A stretch of DNA of 6,450 bases from assembly GCA_027348755.1 (NCBI GenBank), contig DAIEOU010000026.1, positions 1-6,450 on the forward strand, in the 5' to 3' direction. The DNA is from an archaeon (GTDB taxonomy: Archaea > Nanobdellota > Nanobdellia > Pacearchaeales > GW2011-AR1). The notes beneath the pieces were generated by a model. The model did no database searches. It had not been told where the DNA came from and saw only the letters and a list, made by a program, of their open reading frames with translations. Position 1 is the first letter of the stretch; the number at the start of each line of letters is the position of its first letter. Below, piece after piece: positions 1-4,002 of this stretch. Made by a program: the position numbers and the translations under genes.

Positions 1-187
1 GTTTTTCTTTTAATTTTTCCTTCGTGTAATTCTTTACGATCTGAACGCTTGACTTTTTCATTCCGATTTCTTTACCTAAGTCAATTGTTAATTTATAAGC
101 TGGCTTTTTTGCCTCTAGAAAGTCTTCTATTTCAAGAATTTTTCCTACTCTTATGTCTAATTTTTTAAAATCTTCAAATAGGGCCAT
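1..187 (-). CDS. csaA: CsaA-like tRNA-binding-fold protein (N-terminal part, cut by window edge)
   Basis: Sixty-two residues are visible from an ATG at 187; the gene continues past base 1. The sequence reads MALFEDFKKLDIRVGKILEI, followed by EAKKPAYKLTIDLG, EIG, KKSSVQI and a Y-T-K-E-K-L stretch. This is the signature of the CsaA / EMAP-II-like tRNA-binding OB-fold (tRNA_bind domain), the same fold found at the C-terminus of many methionyl-tRNA synthetases. Stand-alone CsaA proteins are about 110 residues, so roughly half should be present. Family members bind tRNA or act as export-related chaperones in bacteria; the archaeal role is uncertain. The domain begins only about five residues after the Met, as in stand-alone proteins, so this is not the tail of a synthetase. 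A TATA-like box at 208-215 fits a leaderless start at 187. It is divergent from the CFI-box gene at 311. Confidence 0.85.
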   Translation of the reverse strand, partial: MALFEDFKKLDIRVGKILEIEDFLEAKKPAYKLTIDLGKEIGMKKSSVQIVKNYTKEKLKEK

Positions 188-207
188 TGTATCCCTTAAC
201 CTTTTTT

Positions 208-215
208 ATTAATAA
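208..215 (-). promoter_or_regulatory. TATA box of the csaA-like gene
   Basis: On the minus strand this reads TTATTAAT, centred 24.5 bases before the ATG at 187. The same octamer at the same distance precedes PCNA. No ribosome-binding site lies in between, which suggests a leaderless mRNA. Confidence 0.55.
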
Positions 216-241
216 GTCTATGCTCGCATTTCGTATTTCTA

Positions 242-256
242 ATTAAAAATTTTAAT
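242..256. promoter_or_regulatory. AT-only palindrome between two divergent promoters
   Basis: The 15 bases ATTAAAAATTTTAAT form two perfect 7-base arms around one central base. The palindrome sits between the minus-strand TATA box at 208-215 and the plus-strand one at 282-289, where a dimeric regulator could bind. It is pure A/T in an AT-rich gap, so chance is a real alternative. The rest of 188-310 holds only the two promoters. Confidence 0.25.
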
Positions 257-281
257 CAATAAAATGGATATAAGAGGAAGA

Positions 282-289
282 TATAAATA
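282..289 (+). promoter_or_regulatory. TATA box of the CFI-box gene
   Basis: TATAAATA, close to the archaeal consensus, is centred 25.5 bases before the ATG at 311. An A/T-rich stretch and no ribosome-binding site follow, consistent with leaderless transcription. Confidence 0.6.
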
Positions 290-310
290 AAGTAAAATAT
301 ATCTGATCAA

Positions 311-805
311 ATGGGTGATGATAAAAAGAAGCTAACTCCTGAGGAAATAAAGAATAATGAGGAATATGCTGCAGGTCAAAAAGCAGGGCAAGAAGGAGAT
401 ATATTTAGCGATAGTGTTCAGAGGTTAACTGACGATGATAGCATTTGGGATAAAGGATATAGGGAAGGCGAATCAAATAGAGATAGTTTATGTTTTCTCA
501 CTACTGCGTGTACGGTAAGTAGAGGTTTGCCAGATAATTGCATTGAGCTTGTTACACTGAGGCAGTTTCGTGATAAAGTTCTTTTGCAATCACCTACTGG
601 AAGGCGAGCAGTGCAAGAGTATTACGCAATAGCCCCGGAAATAGTTAGTAGAATTAATAGTACTCCTGATGTGCAATATGTTTGGAATCAAGTTTATGGA
701 AATGTGCAAAGGGCAGTCCATTTAGTGCAAACAGGCCAGTTTAATGCAGCATTTGATCATTACAAGTCGATGGTCACTGATTTAAAAGGTAAGTTTCTAA
801 GATAA
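311..805 (+). CDS. CFI-box protein with RMF-like N-terminal segment
   Basis: A 164-residue soluble protein. From residue 61 it carries CFLTTAC, GLPDNCIEL (73-81), LRQFRD (83-88) and YYAIAPEIV (104-112). This is the hallmark of the CFI-box domain, a widespread and mostly bacterial C-terminal module of unknown function. C61, C67 and C77 are the family cysteines. The tail to residue 164 is helical and carries VQTGQFNAAFDHY, like family relatives. Residues 20-57 contain A-G-x-x-A-G-x-x-G, then 16 residues, then W-x-x-G-Y-R-E-G. As I recall E. coli ribosome modulation factor, this matches its G-Y-Q-A-G-I-A-G ... W-L-G-G-W-R-E-A core, including the 16-residue spacing. I infer an RMF-like segment fused to the CFI-box. 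The gene has its own promoter and ends eight bases from the convergent gene at 814-957. Acquisition from bacteria is plausible but unproven. Confidence 0.8.
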   Translation: MGDDKKKLTPEEIKNNEEYAAGQKAGQEGDIFSDSVQRLTDDDSIWDKGYREGESNRDSLCFLTTACTVSRGLPDNCIELVTLRQFRDKVLLQSPTGRRAVQEYYAIAPEIVSRINSTPDVQYVWNQVYGNVQRAVHLVQTGQFNAAFDHYKSMVTDLKGKFLR

Positions 806-813
806 AAGTTGTA

Positions 814-957
814 TTACTTTATGAGGCCGAGTTCCTTGAGTTTTGCAAGCCTTGCAGCATGTTCGTCTTCTGAGACTGGTTTTTCTTCGAGTTTGACTTC
901 TGTAGAAGGAGCAACGTATTTTCCACGCTTAGGGAACTTAAGAGTTTTTCCACCCAT
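814..957 (-). CDS. small basic hypothetical protein, 47 residues
   Basis: An ORF from ATG at 957 to TAA at 814. It begins MGGKTLKFPKRGKYVAPSTE, continues with an acidic stretch (residues 24-32, LEEKPVSED), and ends in an amphipathic helix (EHAARLAKLKELGLIK). The N-terminal third is strongly basic and could bind nucleic acid. The C-terminal helix has regular leucine/alanine spacing. I recognise no family. Support for a real gene is a TATA-like box centred 25.5 bases upstream of the ATG, coding-like composition, and a fit between the stop of the FmdB-like gene (996) and the end of the convergent CFI-box gene (805). A plus-strand ORF over the same bases is less convincing. It may be cotranscribed with the FmdB-like gene 38 bases upstream. 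Confidence 0.6.
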   Translation of the reverse strand: MGGKTLKFPKRGKYVAPSTEVKLEEKPVSEDEHAARLAKLKELGLIK

Positions 958-978
958 TATTGATATAAATAAATGGGG

Positions 979-986
979 ATTAAAAA
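979..986 (-). promoter_or_regulatory. TATA-like box of the 47-residue protein gene
   Basis: On the minus strand this reads TTTTTAAT, centred 25.5 bases before the ATG at 957, the spacing seen for the other genes here. A second A/T stretch at 961-970 is too close to the start to serve as a TATA box for it. Confidence 0.4.
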
Positions 987-995
987 GTTAATTGT

Positions 996-1286
996 TCAAT
1001 TGTCAGGAAGAATCTTTCCTATGTTTATAGAAGCCTTGTAAGTATTCGGACCTGCATCTTCTATTTGAACTATTACTGCTGGAGTGCCTCCAATTGCATC
1101 CATAACTTTTGACTCTGTTTCCCTGTCAGAAGAGGTTTTTCCTAGAGCAAATGGCTGTATTGCAAGCCTTTCAAGTTCTCCTTGGAGGCCGCAGCGTTCA
1201 CAAACAGAAGGATTATTTGAATAACTATGAACATGATATTCTCTATAATCGTTGCACTTTCTGCAGTGATAATTGTATAATGGCAT
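996..1286 (-). CDS. FmdB-like zinc-ribbon protein
   Basis: A 96-residue protein starting MPLYNYHCRKC, the typical opening of the FmdB-type putative regulatory zinc ribbon (MPxYxYxCxxC). The metal ligands are C8, C11, C29 and C32 (CRKC and CERC), spaced as in a one-zinc ribbon. Residues 33-47 (GLQGELERLAIQPFA) continue like the family. The C-terminal half (about 60-96) has VMDAIGGTPAVIVQIEDAGP and a polar tail, predicted to be mixed beta and not a glycine-rich tail. FmdB proteins were first noticed beside formamidase genes; their molecular function is not established, so a regulatory role is only suggested. The start at 1286 is favoured by the family N-terminus and by a consensus TATA box centred 25.5 bases upstream. 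The neighbour downstream on the same strand is the 47-residue gene. Confidence 0.8.
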   Translation of the reverse strand: MPLYNYHCRKCNDYREYHVHSYSNNPSVCERCGLQGELERLAIQPFALGKTSSDRETESKVMDAIGGTPAVIVQIEDAGPNTYKASINIGKILPDN

Positions 1287-1307
1287 GATTTCGCGAGAAT
1301 TAATGCG

Positions 1308-1315
1308 TATTTAAA
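1308..1315 (-). promoter_or_regulatory. TATA box of the FmdB-like gene, possibly shared by two strands
   Basis: On the minus strand this is TTTAAATA, a full match to the usual archaeal TATA consensus, centred 25.5 bases from the ATG at 1286. Its TTTAAA core is palindromic and lies about 27 bases before an ATG at 1340 on the plus strand, so it may drive both directions. Confidence 0.6.
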
Positions 1316-1339
1316 CGTTATAGCAATTCATCGGCATAT

Positions 1340-1518
1340 ATGAAAAAGGCGGATCAACGCAGTATACTCGACTAAGGAGAACAAAAGGAAACTTTCAGAA
1401 AACTGACATAAATTATGAGGAAATTGCAATAACAGTTTCATGGATTCTTCTTGCTTTAGGCTTCCTTATACAGCTACTTGATTATTTTATAGAACTTAGA
1501 ATAATTCCTGGAATATGA
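1340..1518 (+). CDS. small single-helix membrane protein, frame interrupted or start non-canonical
   Basis: The frame ending at TGA 1516-1518 encodes a basic head (GGSTQYTRLRRTKGN), a linker (FQKTDINYEE), one clear membrane helix (AITVSWILLALGFLIQLL) and a short tail (DYFIELRIIPGI). This frame has no ATG, GTG or TTG between the preceding stop at about 1323-1325 and the helix. An ATG at 1340 is well placed for the promoter at 1308-1315, but in its own frame it stops after 11 codons at 1373-1375. A -1 shift, or one extra A in the A5 run at 1343-1347, joins it to the helix frame and gives a 59-residue protein starting MKKGGST. A non-standard ATA start at 1336 is the other option. The basic head suggests N-in, C-out topology, as in tail-anchored proteins. 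The stop directly abuts the convergent PCNA stop at 1519. I recognise no family. Confidence 0.45.
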
Positions 1519-2247
1519 TTAATCTTCTTGCTCTATCCTAGGAGCTAGAACGAAGCTGAGGAGAACGTTGCCTGTAGGGAAATCGAGTCTCATTGGATGA
1601 TTCTGGCTGAAGTTTATTGTAGCCCTGTCAGATATTTTTGAACCCTTTATGAATTTTCCAAGGTATTCTAATGAGAAGCGAGCTCTGCTGCTTGCACTAT
1701 GTATTTCTATTTCATCAGAGCTGAATTCTGCCCTTGCTGCATTAAGTCCTCGGGCTTCAACTATGAATTTGTCAGGCTCGGCTATAAGTGTACATGCATC
1801 GCTAACAACTGAGCAGTCTTCGACTACTTCTGAAAGAGCGTCGCTAGATAATTTTATTACAGAATTGAATTCCCATACTGGAAGTTCTTTATCGTCACCG
1901 CCTACATCAAGAAGCGCAAGAGTAAAATCTCTCTTTACTCTGTCTGATATGCTGAGCTTAAGAGTGTTATCTTCCCTGTCCATTATAAGCGATGCGCCTG
2001 GTTTACATCTTCTTAGTACTGCCTTTAAATTCTCTAAATTGACTCCTAGAACGTGCTCGTTTTCTATGTTAAACTCTGAGAACAAGTCAGCAGGAATTCT
2101 GAAATAAGCCATTGCAACATTTGCAGGGTCTATTGCTGTAGCGCTCAGGCCTTCTTTAGTTACTTTAAGCTTTACCTCTGTTACTAGCTCAGATATTATA
2201 CCTACTATGTCTGCGAATATCTTTGGATTGTCAAGTTTAATGTGCAT
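1519..2247 (-). CDS. pcn: PCNA sliding clamp
   Basis: A 242-residue protein, the usual archaeal PCNA length. It forms the ring that tethers DNA polymerase, FEN1, ligase and RFC-dependent partners to DNA. Recognisable features are AIDPANVAMAYFRI (38-51), the family signature with D-P-x-N-V-A-M; LENLKAVLRR (71-80); the interdomain connecting loop around 113-128 (DVGGDDKELPVWEFN); and the C-terminal LSFVLAPRIEQED, a PCNA-like end where client PIP peptides dock. Two PCNA folds are present in full, with no truncation. The start at 2247 is supported by a TATA box centred 24.5 bases upstream. PCNA is divergent from the primase gene; replication genes are often adjacent to pcn in archaea. The stop is immediately next to the end of the small membrane-protein frame. 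Only one PCNA is visible, which allows a homotrimer but does not prove it. Confidence 0.97.
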   Translation of the reverse strand: MHIKLDNPKIFADIVGIISELVTEVKLKVTKEGLSATAIDPANVAMAYFRIPADLFSEFNIENEHVLGVNLENLKAVLRRCKPGASLIMDREDNTLKLSISDRVKRDFTLALLDVGGDDKELPVWEFNSVIKLSSDALSEVVEDCSVVSDACTLIAEPDKFIVEARGLNAARAEFSSDEIEIHSASSRARFSLEYLGKFIKGSKISDRATINFSQNHPMRLDFPTGNVLLSFVLAPRIEQED

Positions 2248-2267
2248 ATACGGAATTAGGTTGATGG

Positions 2268-2275
2268 ATTAATAA
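2268..2275 (-). promoter_or_regulatory. TATA box of pcn
   Basis: On the minus strand this is TTATTAAT, centred 24.5 bases before the PCNA ATG at 2247. It is identical in sequence and distance to the csaA box. No ribosome-binding site is present. Confidence 0.55.
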
Positions 2276-2327
2276 GGTTTGTTGTGCTCGTTTTCAAAAG
2301 TATTAACTGAAAAACAGTGCTAGAAAA

Positions 2328-2335
2328 AATATAAA
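2328..2335 (+). promoter_or_regulatory. TATA box of priS; decides between two ATGs
   Basis: AATATAAA is centred 25.5 bases before the ATG at 2357 but only 19.5 before the ATG at 2351. The other promoters in the window sit at 23.5 to 25.5, so leaderless initiation at 2357 is more likely. Confidence 0.55.
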
Positions 2336-2350
2336 CAGAACATAACTTGG

Positions 2351-3961
2351 ATGTGCATGGCAGATAAAGAAGAGGATAAAAAAGACATAAAAGAAGAGAG
2401 AGTAAGAGCAATAACGTCATTGTATTATTCGAACCCTGCAGTTATATCAGCTATACTTGAGTTTGCTGCAAATAGGGAGGTTGTTCCTAGATATTATGAG
2501 GGATTTGGAAAAAGACCTGATGGGATACAATACCCTTCTGACATATCGGGACTTGTTCGCAAGGGAGCTACTAGCTTCCATTCTTCTGAGGAAATATGGT
2601 TGAATCCTTTAGACATAAATGCTGACATGACTCCTGCAGAACTTAATGAGAAAAGAAAAAGCTGGGATTTACTTATAGATATAGACTGTCCTTACCTTGA
2701 TTATGCAAAGACAGCTGCAAAACTCATAATTAAAGTGCTTGAAGATTATGGAATAAAAGGATATGGAATAAAATTCTCAGGAAGCAAAGGATTCCATATA
2801 ATAGTATCTGGAGAAGCATTCCCTGACGAATATGATGGTAAAAAAATGAAAGATATGTTTCCTGAATGGCCCAGGGCTATATGCGAATACATAATGAATC
2901 GCGGTAAACCAGAATTCAATAGAGCTATAGGAGAGCAAGATGTTGAGGCAATAAGCAAAAGAAAAAACATATCTGCTGAAGATATAACTGAAGTAATATG
3001 CCCTCAATGCGGACAGGAAGCAAAGAAGACTGCATTTGTAAAACTTGAATGCCCTGAGTGTGGAGACACTATAGAAAGGAAAGATTATAAGATAAAAAAC
3101 AGGGAACTTAAGTGTACAAGAAAAGGATGTCACGGGACTCTCGAAGTTGTAGAAAACAGGGAAATGTATTTCTGTGAAAACTGTAAGATATTCAACATAC
3201 CTTCGGCAGGAAAAGTTGAAGAAAAATATTCTGGAACTGTAGTTCTAAGTAAGCATGGAAAAAGTATAAGCAAAGATATAGAGTTTGACAAGGGAATAAA
3301 AGAAGAATATACTGGAAGCCTTGACCTTGTGCTTGTAGCTCCAAGACATTTGTTCAGAATGCCATATTCATTGCATGAAAAGACTGCACTTGCATCAGTT
3401 GTTTTGAGCAAGGATGAAATAGAAGGCTTCTCTCCAAAAGATGCAAATCCCATGAATGTTAAAGTAAGAAAATTCATGCCTGAAAACGTAAAGGGAGAAG
3501 CTACAAGACTTCTCGCATCCTCTATTGAATGGAAAAAAGAAAGAGTAGGAGAAGAAGAAAGCAGGATAAAGAAAAAATACATGAGTTATGAGAACAAAGA
3601 GATAGACAACAGTCAGGTAAATGAAAGTATGTTTCCCGAGGCTATAAAGAAACTACTTAAAGGACTTGCAGATGGAAAGAAAAGAGGTCTTTTTGTACTC
3701 ATTACTTTCTTGAGATCGCTTAATTTCTCTCCTGAATATATAAACAAAACGATAAGAGAATGGAATGAAAAAAATCAGCCTCCTCTGAAAGAAGGATATC
3801 TTAGAGGGCAGATAGAATGGCACCTTAAACAAAGAAAGAAAATACTTCCTCCTAATTATGATAACCCTAGCTTTTACAAAGATCTCGGGCTCATATCAGA
3901 AAAACAACAGACAAAAAACCCTTTAGTTGACGTCATGAGGAAGATTAAGAAGAATGTATAG
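2351..3961 (+). CDS. priS: DNA primase catalytic subunit PriS with PriL-CTD-like C-terminal domain
   Basis: A 536-residue archaeo-eukaryotic primase that makes primers for replication. Numbering is from the ATG at 2351; promoter spacing favours the ATG at 2357 (Met3). Motif I is LLIDIDC with metal-binding D110 and D112. Motif II is SGSKGFH (143-149), with H149 matching the catalytic histidine of human PRIM1. Motif III is D325 followed by RHLFRMPYSLH (332-342), so the third aspartate is present. The usual zinc knuckle between motifs I and II is absent. Instead, residues 217-278 hold eight cysteines in four pairs (217/220, 234/237, 255/260, 275/278), probably two zinc ribbons. Residues 426-513 (MFPEAIKKLLKGL ... 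LPPNYDNPSFYKDLGLI) resemble the PriL C-terminal domain, but its iron-sulfur cysteines are missing. This recalls the cluster-less PriX of Sulfolobus and single-chain primases of other DPANN archaea. A highly charged linker (393-425) joins the parts. No PriL gene is visible here. Confidence 0.93.
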   Translation: MCMADKEEDKKDIKEERVRAITSLYYSNPAVISAILEFAANREVVPRYYEGFGKRPDGIQYPSDISGLVRKGATSFHSSEEIWLNPLDINADMTPAELNEKRKSWDLLIDIDCPYLDYAKTAAKLIIKVLEDYGIKGYGIKFSGSKGFHIIVSGEAFPDEYDGKKMKDMFPEWPRAICEYIMNRGKPEFNRAIGEQDVEAISKRKNISAEDITEVICPQCGQEAKKTAFVKLECPECGDTIERKDYKIKNRELKCTRKGCHGTLEVVENREMYFCENCKIFNIPSAGKVEEKYSGTVVLSKHGKSISKDIEFDKGIKEEYTGSLDLVLVAPRHLFRMPYSLHEKTALASVVLSKDEIEGFSPKDANPMNVKVRKFMPENVKGEATRLLASSIEWKKERVGEEESRIKKKYMSYENKEIDNSQVNESMFPEAIKKLLKGLADGKKRGLFVLITFLRSLNFSPEYINKTIREWNEKNQPPLKEGYLRGQIEWHLKQRKKILPPNYDNPSFYKDLGLISEKQQTKNPLVDVMRKIKKNV

Positions 3962-3975
3962 CCCTGGAGAATGTT

Positions 3976-3983
3976 TTTAAATA
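3976..3983 (+). promoter_or_regulatory. TATA box of the exported toroid protein gene
   Basis: TTTAAATA, a consensus match preceded by further T residues, is centred 23.5 bases before the ATG at 4003. It starts 15 bases after the primase stop, so this gene has its own promoter despite the 41-base gap and shared strand. The T-run at 3974-3978 could also help end the primase transcript. Confidence 0.55.
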
Positions 3984-4002
3984 AGCCTGTCCTTGGCAAG
4001 GC

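Noticed and set aside
961..970. Second TATA-like stretch before the 47-residue gene
   Set aside because: It lies under 15 bases from the ATG, too close for a TATA box serving that start; the box at 979-986 fits better.
809..991. 60-residue plus-strand ORF
   Set aside because: It is serine-rich without a recognisable pattern and lies antisense to the better-supported 47-residue gene, which has a TATA-like box.
1649..2107. 152-residue plus-strand ORF
   Set aside because: It lies entirely antisense to PCNA. Its serine/leucine-rich sequence is what the opposite strand of such a gene produces.
3320..3380. Apparent loss of the third catalytic aspartate of primase, since alanine-330 sits just before the RHLF motif
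   Set aside because: Aligned with human PRIM1 (aspartate 18 residues before the conserved histidine), the equivalent is D325, 17 residues before H342, so the triad is intact.
2746..3582. Three minus-strand ORFs of 74, 118 and 150 residues
   Set aside because: All are antisense to the primase gene. Their phenylalanine/serine-rich products mirror lysine- and glutamate-rich codons on the coding strand.
3962..4002. Possible small RNA or strong terminator between primase and the exported protein
   Set aside because: The 41-base gap contains a T-run that is part of the next gene's TATA box and shows no convincing hairpin.
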